From Isoetes taiwanensis (Eukaryota > Streptophyta > Lycopodiopsida > Isoetales > Isoetaceae): 64,000 bases of DNA. Below the pieces are notes generated by a model. That model saw nothing but the letters and a program-made list of their open reading frames with translations, had not been told where the DNA came from and did not search any database. A program made the position numbers and the translations under genes. How positions within the stretch are numbered: the stretch's first letter is position 1; each line of letters begins with the position of its first letter. The stretch lies in NCBI GenBank assembly GCA_021234155.1, contig JAJEKV010000077.1, positions 2,029,802 to 2,093,801 on the forward strand, read 5' to 3'. Of this stretch, positions 1 to 12,438 are shown in pieces.

Positions 1-2690
1 AGAGAAATCCGCCACTTCCAAAGGAGCTACTGATTTTCTGATCCCAGAGCAAAAGATTCCGTGAGGTTCGTCCGAGAAATCTTGTGGGAAGTTCTACCCC
101 AACAAGCTTAGTAACCAATGACATGTTACCGCTTTACAAGAAGCAAGAGATGGAGGTCGCACAACATTTCGAGGATTCACCGGCATGCACTTCCATGCAA
201 AAAGAGTCACGCTTCAACCAAAGGACATGAAGTTAGCCAAGTACATCAAGAGGAGAGAAATAGAAGAGAACTTACTCTTTTTTTGTAACTAATGTGCTTA
301 TATGTGATGTATGAAAATTTTGAATAATAAAGATATATAGTCGTTTAAAAAATGTGTATTTCATTAGGTACAAGATAGATCTGGAGCAATGCGACATTTT
401 TAATAACACTCCAAGAGGCGCCAGAGCATAGTTAGGTCCCAACCTAACCCCTCCTCGCACTCTTAGAGTCATCCACCCAACTGACCTTTGATCAGCCCTA
501 CTTGCTCCAAACGTAGGAAATGAACGAAGAAACTTGCATTTAGGAAGAAAATAAATAGGAATTTACCCCTTCCAAATTTGATTCTTGGCATCCATTAGAC
601 AGAGATAGGCCAACATTCATTCCAAGAGTGCGGGAGGCCACTTAGGTTCCCACCTAACACCCTCCTCAACAAGACTCTTAGAGGCCCCACCTTCGGGTCC
701 ATAACTTGAGCTAGACATATCCAAATTGGCCAAAATTTGTTGCATTAGAACCCTAAAACTGTGGACAAGCCATTTTCTAGCTTCAAATTAACCTAGAAAC
801 ATTAGCCTTCATCCCAATTACCAAGAGTTTTAGAAACCCTAAAATTTTAGGGTACAAATTCCCTATATATACCCTCATAACCCCTAAACCGCAAACTGCA
901 CTGCTCCCCACAAGGGCATCTCCCCAGCTTCCTCTGGGCCTCCCCGGTTCCGCTTGATATCGGCAGACGCCTCGCCATGGCTGCATCCTTCATCACAGGC
1001 TTGGTATAGCTTCCCCCACATTGTCGAGGTAGATGTCAACATAGTATTCCAAGTCTTTCGAAAAGAATTTGACTGCTCGGGCAACTCAACTCCAATCCCT
1101 TCCACCGCCAAGTCCTGCAAGAATTCCAAGAGAAAGTAGTTCCTAGCTTGCAAGAAATACCACATGCATAGGGTACTTTGTACCAAAGATCAGATTGCAA
1201 ATAGCCCTTAGTCATGTACCCAACATTGCCAAAGTATTGCAAAACGTAATCAACCGCTACCCAAGCCTACATGACCCTAACCAGCAATAGAAACAGATTT
1301 TTCTCTTACAACACAACTTTAGCACTATATCTAGTCTATAGGGTCAAAACCGTAGTAGGCTTAACCATCAATTCAGCCACTTGAGATCACACTTTGGACG
1401 CAAAGAAACTTAACGACTACCGCTTGAGTATGAACAGACCATAGCGTAAGCATCCAAGAAAGTGAGGACTCCGAAAGGAAAGTGAGGATGACATGGATGT
1501 GGACCCAGAGGAGGAACGCCGTGGAAGGTAACAAGACATCACCCGCCTGGTTTCCGACAGACCACCCCGAGGATTGCACAACCAATCGGCCGGGAATAAC
1601 AAGTCTAGCACCCATCATAGTCAAGGCCAAGAGTACTTGTTGCTAAACGACATCAAAACCTCCCCAATGCGTGGACGAGGTTATGCCGCGATTTAACTCC
1701 TTCACCTTCTACTCAAGCAAATTTGGATTTAGAAGACTCCATCGACCAAGAAATCCAAGACTTTCCGTGCAAGTACGAGAGGCGCCTACATACACTGTGA
1801 CACACCATGTCGACATTGAAGCCTATGGCACTATCGAGGCATGATGACGGGAAGAACTCCCACAACAGGAGGAGTTTGTGGCACTTCAAGAGCAGATGGG
1901 AATAAGGGGAAGACAACAAGAGTACTTCAAGGGGAGTCTTCTTCTTCGCAAGAACAAGTATCAAAATTCCAAGGGAGAGCCACAAACTTGACAAGTGTAC
2001 TAACGCTTTCCGTGATTACAAGGAATTAGTCAAGTACCTGGTCGATCAAGATGCATCAAGGCACAGTGGGTACCTCGTGAGCACGGGAGGAGTACCGTAG
2101 CAAAGCACTCAAATATTATCTTCCGCTTCCTAACTGACGCAGAATAATAATATTTCACAAGCGCTCAGCCCACGCGAGAGGGAAGAAGTCGGCGGATGCT
2201 AGTAGCACTTTCTGGATTTGGCATGCACGCATCTCCACTATCGTAAAAGTTGACCATGTCATTTTGGTGAAGCGGAAAACAGCCTTGGGCATTTTTCGAC
2301 TTTCCGGCGGTACCCCACCTTCGACAAGGTAAGTTATAAGGAAAGAAAGCTCATACCTCCCATAGACGGGTGGAAGAGCTAGCATTTGCCATCCGAGGGG
2401 ATCATTTTAGGATATACTCGTGAACTTGGGAAGTACAAGAGGTACAGCCCAAGTAAAGAAGTTTTTGAGGATCACCCCGGACTATCAGTAAAATCAATGT
2501 AATGAAAATCATGACTATTGTATTAAGTAAATATATATCGGTTATATATCAATAAAAATGTAAGATCTTTTGAATTGCATTTTAAATGTCTTTTGGTATC
2601 GTTGTTTTAACAATCATATCATTCAAACACTTAATGCAACCAACAAAAAAGAACTCATGATAAATGGTGCTAAGGTAATAGGTGCGCTTA
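1..2690. other. Unassigned degenerate sequence
   Basis: No gene could be recognised on either strand. The reading frames are short and interrupted, with no family motif I could name. Some + strand stretches (about 1,480-2,030) read as charged, low-complexity peptide, as a decayed retroelement gag might, but this is not enough to assign them. An AT-rich stretch lies at about 2,480-2,640. Confidence 0.5.
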
Positions 2691-3145
2691 GAACAGCCGT
2701 GAATGTCCACCTTTGAATTCCAAGCCCAAGGCAATCACACACCAATGAGACAATTCCAGCCCTGATCCGCTCAAGAGTATTACGCACCGACGCCAGAGGA
2801 AGAAATCTCGCAGATGAGGTCAGATCTGCAAGAAATCAAAGCCATGTTGGCAGGCAGGGGAAGAAACAGGCAAGACCAGAATGTGCAACCCCCAGAGGCC
2901 CGCTCTCAACACAAAGGAAAAGAGAAAAAGAGGAGCCGGCGCAGATCTTCTAGCTCCAGCCCAGACAAATTTCTGACTCAAGCTCTGAGTCTGAGGAGGA
3001 AACAGTAAGAACAGCCGGAAGGGAAGAAAGAGTAGCGGTAAAACAGCCAGGCCAATCCGACTACCAAAAGAAGGTCGACTCGGCCTTAAGTAATGTTTGG
3101 AAGGCACGAAAACTGGAACAATTTTTCTGCTAAAACAGATCAGGG

Positions 3146-3612
3146 ATGGCAGCCGAAGCATGGCTAGACGAGATGAGTGAGTACGGAAATGCTTACGGCA
3201 TGAAAGACAAAGACAAGGGCAGGGTAGCCACTGCTAACTTGAAAGGGGCAGCCCGTATTTGGTGGAGGGGCTATGCTAAAGCCCATGGAATGAGCAGAGA
3301 CAAGTGCAGGTTTACAAAGTTCGCAAGGGCCTTCAAAAAGCACTATGTCCCAAGAGAACACAAGTGCCACCAGATGCAAGCCCCACGTGTTGCAAACAGG
3401 GAACAACCGTACGTAAATATATGAAAGAATTCATGAGACTAAGGTCAGATGTGCAAGCTCAAGAAGAGGAGAGAGCTGTGGAAGGCTATGTGGAGGGCCT
3501 GAATGAGGACTACGGAGATAGTCGAGTCCGAACCCGGGCCCGATCGGAAGTAGCAAAGGCCCGAGCCTACAAGGCACGGACCCCTTTAAAAGTGAACCTG
3601 GGCAAGTGGTAG
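3146..3612 (+). pseudogene. Ty3/gypsy Gag fragment, frameshifted
   Basis: Two overlapping frames (3,146-3,424 and 3,304-3,612) together give a retrotransposon Gag-like protein, the structural protein that packages element RNA. The first frame has AEAWLDEMSEY followed by LKGAARIWWRGYAKA, the aromatic-rich 'L.G.A..WW' signature of retrotransposon Gag. The second continues with an Arg/Glu-rich helical stretch (MKEFMRLRSDVQAQEEE). The frame changes near 3,400, so one indel has broken the gene. No intact CCHC zinc knuckle was seen downstream; 3,620-3,850 is only basic and Ser-rich. Confidence 0.7.
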
Positions 3613-4688
3613 GATAAAGGAAAAGCATATGGAGGCTAGAGCCCCGAGGGCAACCGGAATTGCCACACCGCCAAGACACCATACCTCGGAAACCAATGGA
3701 AACAGCCGCAGAAAAAGCAGGTCGCCTTCAAAGATAAAGGACAAGGGGGAGGCTCAAATTATTCAAAGACAGCCAAGCAGCCTCAACTCCATTCCAAAGA
3801 AAAGCGGGCAGGAATGTATAGAAAAACAGCTTGAAGCTTCCTGGTAGGTTTCCAAATGGGGGCATAGAACACACAACCGCCTCGCTCGGATGAATGCAAC
3901 TTTATGAAATGGGAGGTTGGGAGACCCCACGAATAAGAAGAAGAGGAGAACTAATGACGCGACTATATCCATGGTGAGTGTCACATCTTTGCCGCCATAG
4001 ATACGTAAAGCCAAGAGAGTTGCAATTGGGTAATATCCATCCATTGGTAAGATAGCCGCCAAATCCTTTATAGTCCCTCATAGACTATGGTAGTTCCCCG
4101 CAATTTCGCGATCACCAAGGATGGCTGAAATGCTAAAGTTGAAAACAAAGTGAAGTCTAAACCCGTGCCGTGAGTGTTATTAGTGAGCCATCAAAGCACA
4201 CCGCCCAAGAAGAGGGTGAATTTCAATATAGACTTACCTGTATCAATATTGAAATGGGGGCGTAAATCATGAACATAGGAAAATATGACCTCATCATAGG
4301 TATGGAATACCTCAACCCAAAGAAAAGCACAAATAGATTGTGGGGAGCTTAAAGGTAAAGCTAAATAAACCAACGGAAAATCATAGAAATCTCGTGTAAG
4401 CAAGTGACACCTATAATGCAATGCATGTCAAGTAAGAAATTACTTAGATGCATCAAAAGGGAGCAAGTTGCATACATCTTCAAATTAGAACTTCACAAGA
4501 AGAGGCACCTGAAGATAAAGAAGACAAGCCACAAGCTGTGTAGCCAAGTTAATAGAGGAGTTCCATGACTTGTTCCCCGATGAAATCAAGGAGCTTCCGC
4601 CATATAGGGGAGTGGAGTGCGAAATTGCACTTGTGCACTAAGCCCACCAAGAAGGCACCATATAGAATGACGGCTCACGAACTATCGG

Positions 4689-4697
4689 AGTTGAAGA
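4689..4697 (+). repeat. Target site duplication, left copy (SINE)
   Basis: AGTTGAAGA, repeated exactly at 4,924-4,932. It marks the SINE insertion into the gypsy reverse transcriptase. Confidence 0.85.
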
Positions 4698-4923
4698 TAG
4701 ATAGATAGATAGATAGATAGTAGTTTTAACGCCACGCCCACTAGGGCAAGAGATCCAACCGACATGTGACCACACACCACACTACATTGCTTGGTTGGGC
4801 CCCCGCCCAACCACCTTACATTGCGCCTCTGGGATTTGACCCCCAACAGCATCGAAAAGCGAGCTCGGGCGGCCTCAACTCGAGACCACATTGCTAATGA
4901 ACTAGTGTGTTACCACTAGACCA
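4698..4923 (-). mobile_element. tRNA-derived SINE with (TATC)n tail
   Basis: On the - strand this unit starts with an A-box-like TGGTCTAGTGGTAA near 4,921-4,908, has a B-box-like GGTCTCGAGTTG about 37 bp later, and ends in a (CTAT)n tail at 4,698-4,721. It is flanked by the 9-bp repeat AGTTGAAGA at 4,689-4,697 and 4,924-4,932. Removing the insertion and one repeat rejoins the reverse transcriptase peptide. A pol III-type promoter, a short length and a simple-repeat tail are the features of a SINE mobilised by a LINE. Confidence 0.85.
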
Positions 4924-4932
4924 AGTTGAAGA
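4924..4932 (+). repeat. Target site duplication, right copy (SINE)
   Basis: AGTTGAAGA, the partner of 4,689-4,697. Confidence 0.85.
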
Positions 4933-5559
4933 AGCAATTGCAAGAGCTATTAGACCTAGGGTTCATAAGACCTAGTGTTCTCCCGCTTGAAGCCCCCATC
5001 TTATTCACAAAAAGAAAGATGGAAGCTTGAGGATGTGTATTGACTATCGCCAATTAAACAAACACACAATCAAGAACAAGTATGCCTTACCCAGAAAGCG
5101 TAGATGACCTGATGGATCAGCTACAAGGTGCCGTGGTCTTCCAAAATAGACTTAAGGTCCGATATCATCAAATCAGAATCAAGGAGGAAGATATTCACGA
5201 ACGGCCTTCCTCAACAAGATATGGCCACTATGAATTCACAGTGATGCCATTTGGCCTATCAAATGCTCTCAAAGAACGTTCATGAGACTCATGAACGATA
5301 TCTTTCGGGAATTCCTTGACACATTTGTTATCGGTTCTTCGATGACATTTTGGTGTACAACAAGTCCCTAGAGGAGCATATCAAAGATCTGAGAAGAGTA
5401 CTTTGAGAAGTCGAGAAGACACCATCTTTTTATGGTTGTCGAAATGTCATTTCGCCACCGAAAAGAGTGGAATACTTGGGGCATGTCATATCGCCAGACT
5501 CCGATTCCAATCAACCCCGCAAAGATCCAAGCGTTGATTGAATGGCCACACCAAAGAAC

Positions 5560-6340
5560 ATACACGGTGATGAGAAGTTTTGGGCTTAGTAGTGTATTAT
5601 AGAAAGTTTGTCAAGAACTTTGCTAAGATAGCAAAGCACCTTTGACTGACCTCACCAAGGCCAAAAAGATAAAAGACCTGGGTGGCACATGGCAAAAGAA
5701 GGCTCGCTGTGATTCGAGAAGTTGAAGGAAGCCTTAACAACCGCCTCGCCTTAACATTGCCCCGGGATCCAGAAGGACAAACTCCGTTGCAACCGATGTT
5801 AGCAAGATCACTTATTAAGAGTGAGCGCCTTTTAATGCAAGAGGAAAGAGTCGTAGAGTATGCATTCACCAAGATGAACGACGCAAACTCGCCAGCACCA
5901 CACATGATCGTGAGCTATTGGCGCTGGTAAGAGTTTTAAAGATCCGAGACACTATCTATTGGGAAGAAAGTTCCAATTAGATACCCACCACCGTAGGTCT
6001 ACAAGACATCTTCACGCAAACCATTGTTGAATTTGAGGCAAAGAAGATGGATGGAGTTCCCCGGAAGAGCACGGTCGAGATTGTGTACAAGCCGTGGAAA
6101 CTCAATGTGGTTGCAGATGCTCTGGCCAAGGCACCCCTTAACAACAAGAGTGCATTGCAATGCCATATCAACACTCACCAATGAGTTTGGCAAGAAAATA
6201 GAAGAAACGTTGCCAACGGACAAGGACTTCCAGGAAGTATGGGCAAGCCTTTCTAAAGAGGCAAGATCGGACAAAGAGAGAGAAGCCTTCAAACATTTTA
6301 AGAAGGAAGGATTCTCATTGATATTCCTATGTAATATGGC
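5560..6340 (+). pseudogene. Ty3/gypsy RNase H and connection region fragment
   Basis: The peptide begins with 'GLVVYYRKFVKNFAKIAK' near 5,582-5,640, the standard link between reverse transcriptase and RNase H in gypsy elements, and continues through a frameshifted RNase H. Near 6,110-6,135 a frame reads as the degraded 'ADALS' end of RNase H. The last readable frame ends at 6,356. Nothing resembling an integrase zinc finger or DDE core follows. Confidence 0.75.
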
Positions 6341-6360
6341 CCCATCCAAGCCATAATTTC

Positions 6361-7085
6361 CTCGGAAGAATAATACCCTTCGTACAATTTCTTAAGGGAA
6401 CATCATAAAAGGAAATTTCGGCTCTCCACATGGTTAATGGGAAACTCAATATAGTGCAAGCATTTCCACAATAATTCCATCTAGGGAAAATATGATGGCA
6501 ATATGTAGGCCATAAGGTAATTTACAAATCATGTCAAATATGCAAATATGTAGCCATACATCCAAAGGTTGAATTCTAACATCAAATCAGCCCTAACCGT
6601 ATGTATTCTTCTATATCTTATGCAAAGTTGAGTGGGATCCCCAACTTAGTCTCAAAATTTTCCAAGGTCTAATTACCATGCTATAATTTATAGTGCAGCT
6701 TAACGTGTCGGCCTTTAGACATAGAACAACTAAGTTAAATAGATTTCAATGTTGAGTCATGCATTAAGCAATGCCATTTGAAGTTATTGGATGTGCCTAG
6801 AAAATGGAAGTGGCTATAAGTTAATGTATTGCATTACTAGGTCCAATACTTAACTGTTAAAATGGCATTTCCCCTTGGTTAATGAGGTTTTATTTAAATG
6901 TTTGCTTTTAAACACACTTCTAACTAATGTGAGCAAATTGAATCACAAAATTTGAATCTCATTTTGAGAGCCTTGAAATAACATTATTATCTTCAATATT
7001 CATTACGAAAGATGTTTTGCATTAAATCAAAATAATCTAAGTTCTGAACATACAAAAATTGAACTGTGTTTGAGCATGGGGAATT
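6361..7085. other. AT-rich sequence without recognised features
   Basis: AT-rich, no open frame of note, no repeat structure seen. Confidence 0.5.
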
Positions 7086-7089
7086 CTAA

Positions 7090-7310
7090 CCTCTGTAGTT
7101 TAAGGAGCCCTACTCCATGGCCGCGAACACAAGGCAACAAAATGCAGGTTCAAATTCTGCATGTTCTAGCATGTATAGACGAGTTGGGGAAGAGAAACGT
7201 TCGCGGCGGCCCCCCCCGGCCCCGCAGTTGTTTTTGTTGATATTCGTGCAGAGCATCCAACAGTGCCGAGGAACCCTAAAGACATACGTCCGTACATGTT
7301 TATTATAATA
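7090..7310 (+). mobile_element. Possible SINE-like unit
   Basis: TAGTTTAAGG at about 7,097-7,106 fits the pol III A-box pattern (TRGYNNARNG), and GGTTCAAATTC at about 7,147-7,157 fits the B box, about 50 bp apart, slightly more than in a tRNA. A GC-rich run of G and C (7,203-7,226) follows. No target site duplication or clear tail was found, so the boundaries and the assignment are tentative. Confidence 0.35.
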
Positions 7311-7329
7311 TGTAGCACAATAACAGGGG

Positions 7330-8360
7330 GTTCTAGGGGAACAATTCCTGAAACTATAGACCATATATCCCTAAAGCAATTGAATGGGTTGTTATAAAAA
7401 AACATAGATTCAAGATAAAAAATAATCACATTAGCTCACTGGGTGTATTGATTAAAGTAGTCTTATTAGAACATTGAGTTATTTTGATAGAGGTTTAAGC
7501 CCCCCGTATTTCATATTCTAAAATCTTAGGCAAAGACCTATAGAGGTTCAATATTCCCTCAAAACCTTAGACGAACTCATATTTCATATTTCAAAAGCAT
7601 AGGCGCCTTCAATAATAAATGACTATAAGCGAAACGAGAGGTGCCCAGAGGCCCCAACATACGATCTGGGTCGTAGGGTCGACGAATCCGACGGTTGTGG
7701 TAGTCCAGAGTGCACCTCGATTATATGTACAATGAGCTTTACAACCTTTGGTCTATTTCCGTATTTGAAACTAACAGTTAACAAGAACTTGCTAAAAAAT
7801 GAGTCGCGCTTAACAATGGCCAAGATCACCCAAAATTGACATCCAATGGTCCGAGCCTACTAATGAACAAGTGGGAGGTCTGGGGGTTTTAATTCAATGG
7901 TTCAATTTCCTGATATGTGGGATGTCATGTTCAATGGTGTAATATGTAATATTAATAATATTTATAAATGGACTCTGCATATGTAAAAAAAAATTTTTTT
8001 GCCCCTCCGAGGTTTAGGGGTTGTTTTGTAGAAGATGAAATGATGTAGTGGAACTACTTAGAAAATGGAATGCGGAATATGAAACAATATTAAGATAAGG
8101 TAAAATAAAGATTTTTTAGAAGAACATAGAATGCGATCATTCATATTATCTGTCAATCATATTACTAAAAATAATGGATGTATAGAATCATATTAAGAAT
8201 AATAATAAATATATAGACCCATTGACATGTGATCATATGCTTGAGAAACACCAATGCTACAAATCAAATCACACCACTAGTTGTGGCTTCCTATTTCTCT
8301 ATTAAATCAATAGAGACACTTGAGAATAGAATACACTTGAGAGCATTTGGTATACAAAAT
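7330..8360. other. AT-rich sequence without recognised features
   Basis: No gene, RNA or element could be supported. A-run/T-run stretches occur around 7,986-8,000. Confidence 0.5.
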
Positions 8361-8362
8361 AG

Positions 8363-9577
8363 TTGGAATGAAATTATAAGAAAAAATGACATTAATAAAT
8401 TCAAAAAATGGGTGTTGAACCACTATGATAATGTAAAATAGTCATAGATCTAACACAACAAGGTTACACCTATAATTGACGTTCATCAAAGAGCCATAAA
8501 GACACATTTATCCCATAACACCATAATAAAATAATGATACGACAACATTAAAACTCATGGGATTGAACCATGATTACAAAACCATTGGCCACCTGTCATT
8601 GTAAATTCAAGTGCAAGTAAATATGCCAAGAACCTCAAAACAAAGAGAAGTTGATTACCCTGGAGCAAAGGGAATACGAAAGATTGCACATGGTTTGCAA
8701 ACTCTAGGTGTTTTTTGACACTAGAAAAAAAGTAAGCCTCTCATATGAAAAGAAGCGGCCGCAATAGAAAGTAAGCATGTGCCTTGCATGGTGTTAGTAA
8801 AAGAGGAGCTCAACATGCATGCATTGCATGTATGTATGTTATGCATGCACTATGTGTATACATTGTGTGCATGTAATGCATGCACGTGTGCATGCTAAAA
8901 CCATAGGTCGGAATGCAAACAAACTAGAAATACACTATATGCTCTAAAAATTACATACGACAACACAATCATATGCAAACCATAGCGAAATGGCCATATA
9001 TTTATACGTTTTACGTGAAGCAAAATAATTGTGATGAAATTATAAGGAAGAAGGACATCAATAATTCAAAGAATGGGAGTTGAATCCACTATAGATAGTT
9101 ATAGAGCCAACACAACAAAGCTACACCTATAATCAATGCTTATATGGGATTGACCCATGATTACAAAACCATTACCCACCTATCACTGCAAATTCAAGAG
9201 TAACTAAATATGTCAAGAACATCAAAACAAAGAGAAATTAATTACCTTGGAGAAAAGAGAACATGAAAGATTGCACACAATTTTGCAAATTCTAGGCGTG
9301 TTTCGATGCTCCAGAAAAAATAAGCCTCTCATGTGAAAAGACTAAGTAAGCATGTGCCTTACAAGATGTTAAGTAAAAGAGGGGCTCAACATGCATGCAC
9401 TGCATGTATGAATGGTATACATGCACTATGCATGTAATGCATGCACATGTGCATGCAAAACCAAAGGGCGAGAATTCAAACTAACTAGAAATATACCACA
9501 TACTCTAGAAATACTACTGACATGCCTTCCCACAAATACAATAACACAATCATATGTAAACCATAGCAAAACACAGC
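8363..9577. repeat. Tandem direct duplication, two ~0.6-kb copies
   Basis: Copy 1 (about 8,363-8,986) and copy 2 (about 9,029-9,577) align along most of their length with small indels, about 666 bp apart. Shared landmarks include the sequence before 'attacaaaaccatt' (8,573 and 9,160), 'agattgcaca' and 'aagcatgtgcctt'. Each copy ends in a CATGCATG-rich palindromic stretch (8,813-8,900 and 9,388-9,458). I see no coding potential. It may be a duplicated piece of an unknown repeat. Confidence 0.8.
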
Positions 9578-9611
9578 TCGGTCTCTCCATTTCTTATTCT
9601 CACCACATCGG

Positions 9612-9629
9612 CCCTCTTCCCTATATCAT
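9612..9629 (+). repeat. Target site duplication, left copy (LINE)
   Basis: CCCTCTTCCCTATATCAT, exactly repeated at 10,002-10,019. It flanks the truncated LINE. Confidence 0.9.
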
Positions 9630-10001
9630 TTTTTTTTGAAGGACGTGAAACTTTATTAATCATCAAACGAGCAGCGAGATGGGGGACTGAAACCCGATGG
9701 AGGAAATGTCCACGTGAGCAAAACCACCCGCCACCTTTACAAAGACACAACATGTAAATGAGTTACATATAAGTGTTAATCTGAGATAGTGTACCCAAAT
9801 CTTATTCTTCACTTCATCCTTACGGAGGAAGATATATACGCTTTGACGATCGCGTTGCTTGGCTTCAATAAACACTTGAGCATCAGGGGCTCTATGGCCC
9901 TTGAAAATAAAGAGGTTTCTTCTTTTCCACGTTGACCAAATGATCCATGCTGAAGCTAAGTGAAATGCCCTCTTTGCCATATTGTCCCAAGAACTTGGGT
10001 A
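9630..10001 (-). mobile_element. 5'-truncated LINE, 3' end with poly(A)
   Basis: On the - strand this insertion ends in AATAAAGTTTCACGTCCTTC followed by a run of A. It is flanked by an exact 18-bp target site duplication. The remaining frame (9,980 to 9,663) encodes the far C-terminus of a plant LINE ORF2 protein: SAWIIWSTWKRRNLFIFKG matches the 'W..W..RN...F' block found after the reverse transcriptase. Only about 370 bp were copied, the usual result of incomplete target-primed reverse transcription. The 3' end resembles that of the LINE at 32,484-39,234, so the two are probably one family. Confidence 0.9.
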
Positions 10002-10019
10002 CCCTCTTCCCTATATCAT
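10002..10019 (+). repeat. Target site duplication, right copy (LINE)
   Basis: CCCTCTTCCCTATATCAT, the partner of 9,612-9,629. Confidence 0.9.
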
Positions 10020-12430
10020 GACTTGTAAGGCAAGAGATATAATATGGTTTTGGATATAGATGGCCTAAAAACCCTTCCCTAGCAGCCCCCCTTCCCCTCT
10101 GGATGCTGCTCTAGTCTTGGATACACTTATCATGCCTGCCATGTTTTAGAGGATCCAACCTGCGATCACTATTATGGGGACATCCGTGCATATGTCCTTG
10201 TAGACATGGATACAGGTTTTAGAGCTTTTGGAACTTCTGATGGAGACAACCGCCTTACTAGTGCTTGACAACCACCAGCCACATCTGCAGACATACTTTA
10301 AGGAGATGCCATGGTCCAAATTGAAGCAGAGATAACGACAGCCACATTTCATTTAGATGCCATGGTATAAACTGAAATAGAGGCTGAGCCACCACCACAT
10401 GTAGATTTGGATGTTGATATACAAGATGGAGCTCAAAACCATACACAGGGGCCAGGCTTCGGAATGCACACAGAGTACAGGTTTAGATCAACCCGATTAG
10501 GCCTGGCACTTGAACTCACGTCTTGTAGAGATCCCAGCAACATGTTCCACATCAGATACAGAAGCAGTTGCAAGTTTCTTCACAGACATGATGTGCATTC
10601 AAATCTCAAAAATCTTTACAGCACGAAGAGTGGGTGCCCATAGGTCAGATCGGCCATACCACGTTTTAGTACAGTTTTCGACGTCACGGGATAGCCTGCA
10701 TAGTATCGTGTCAAGGTGGTCGGACGACTCATTTCGTGCTCCAAGTTACCTATCATTGCACATGAACCACTTGCAACATAGTGGATTTGCATGCGCAAAT
10801 GGAATTTTGAGGCCCTAGATAGGACACTCTCAGATTTGATGGGCAATGATAAAATATGATCTGGTGGATTGTAGTATTGGGAGGGCGAGATTCATGAAAT
10901 CATGTGTTGCAAATGTTCATTTTTCCACTACACTTCAATTACATGGGTGTATTATTGTTTCGTGGGTGTATTATTTTTGTGAGCCGCCGATGACGGCATT
11001 TTCTGTGGAATATGCCGGGCGGGCAGATCCGTGCCTCCGATTTATCAAGATGGGGTCAAATTGACCCCATTTAATAGGGCGTTTTTGAAGCCCACACCAT
11101 TGCTTACAAATTTAAAAAAATACAAGAGGAACCAAGAAATACCAAAGAACAACCTAAATTGACGATTCATTTACAAATGTAAAACATGAAGATATACATT
11201 GATGGAGTCTTTAGTACGTAATGGCTTGATAGCCAAAGACAACAAAGCTAGTAGAGAAGAAAAGCATAAGCACAAAAGAGGAGGCGATGAACATGAGCGT
11301 AAGAAGCTAGGTCAGGTAAAAGCCCGTGAGCTTCCAACACAACATAGCTTCGATACAACACGCCCAACAGACGTGAGCCCTGAATCAAACCCCAACAAGA
11401 TAACCAATGCTCTTGCCTTACAAATTCGTGAGCTAAATTCCCAAATAACGTTAAGAACAAAGCTCAAGAGTTGTTAGGTGCTCTTAATACAATAATATAA
11501 ATAAAGCAAGAAGATGGAAAATAGAAGCAAAGCGGGGGATGCCGTACCGGCGGTTTTGAATGCTAAGGTCGATAAGATGCACCGGCGAATCTCAAATAAA
11601 AAAAAACCAAACCGATTGAAGTACTGCTAACCCGTATTTTGAAGTCGTGGATTTGAAGCCGTGATAACCAAGGCGATTTGAAGTTGTGATTTCGTTGTGA
11701 TAACCTTGCTACAACCGCGATTCACACAAGAAAGAGACCGGCTTAGGGGCAAACCTGACCCTCTTGGCCTCATTTTCGGGCCGCATTTAAATCCGCCATC
11801 GCCATTTTCTTCCTAAGATTTTCCTCCTTGCCCTTTTTGGCTATGGTGCCCCTCGCAAGAAAACCTCAAAGATACAAACGAAATCAAAGTGGCCGATCCT
11901 CGCGAGCCGGTTTATCGGCATGAGCGTACCGGACACCGCACATGGCTCCTGCGGGCCAAATGCCGGCGGCGCCGCAGCCGTCCGCCAAGCACCTTAGGGC
12001 AAAAAAAAATCGACCAACCACCTCCGGTAGATCGGGTTCATCCTCAACCGCCACACAAGAAGGTCCAAAATTGGCAAGCAAATGTCCAGCCACCATCGTC
12101 GGCCCCGGCAGACGACCTCCTATCCCCAATTCAACCTTCTAACAATAAATACAGTTCCTTGCCCTAACTCACATGCCAGCGTCAGCTTTCTACTTTTCTA
12201 GATACGAATACACTAAAAAACAACTAAGAATCTTAAGTTATAAACATACGAAAGTTGATCGTGCACACATTATAATGACATCTTCGCATTCCATTCCATG
12301 TAATGACACCGGATTACATCTAGAATATTCAGTCCACCTTATAAACTTTTACCCATTCCACACAACCATTACGTCAAAGGCAAGTGGGTTTGCCTTCCGG
12401 CAGTTTTTGCATCCATTCTAATCAAGAATA
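10020..12430. other. Intergenic, no recognised gene
   Basis: Open frames here are short and unlike known families. The + frame at 11,889-12,167 is Pro/Arg-rich and looks compositional. A Lys/Arg/Glu-rich frame at 11,199-11,477 has no recognisable motif and no splice context. Nothing else could be supported. Confidence 0.5.
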
Positions 12431-12438
12431 GCAAATCG

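Larger units (their letters stand above)
4530..5510 (+). pseudogene. Ty3/gypsy reverse transcriptase, broken by a SINE and indels
   Basis: This is the reverse transcriptase domain of the upstream element. Visible landmarks are the tyrosine-rich '[19 protein letters not shown]' block at about 5,034-5,090, a YHQIRIKEEDI block near 5,163-5,196, 'FTVMPFGLSNA' near 5,235-5,267, and the catalytic FFDD of the YxDD motif near 5,335-5,350, followed by LVYNKSLEEHIKDL. Several one-base indels move the frame between these blocks. A 226-bp SINE separates the N-terminal 'ELSELK' from the '[11 protein letters not shown]' region. It cannot encode an active enzyme. Confidence 0.9.
2700..6360 (+). mobile_element. 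Degenerate Ty3/gypsy retrotransposon (gag, RT, RNase H)
   Basis: The + strand carries a gag-like segment (3,146-3,612), a reverse transcriptase (about 4,530-5,510) and an RNase H segment (about 5,580-6,330) in the order of a Ty3/gypsy polyprotein. Frameshifts and stops break every domain. I found no integrase after the RNase H and no LTR pair, so this is an internal fragment, probably cut near 6,360. The RT wording ([17 protein letters not shown]-type, YHQIRIKEEDI) is closer to chromovirus-like gypsy elements than to the second gypsy element in this window. A SINE interrupts the RT at 4,698-4,923. Confidence 0.85.

Noticed and set aside
11889-12167. 92-residue Pro/Arg-rich frame upstream of the oxidoreductase gene
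   Set aside because: No motif, GC-rich composition and an equally long frame on the opposite strand.
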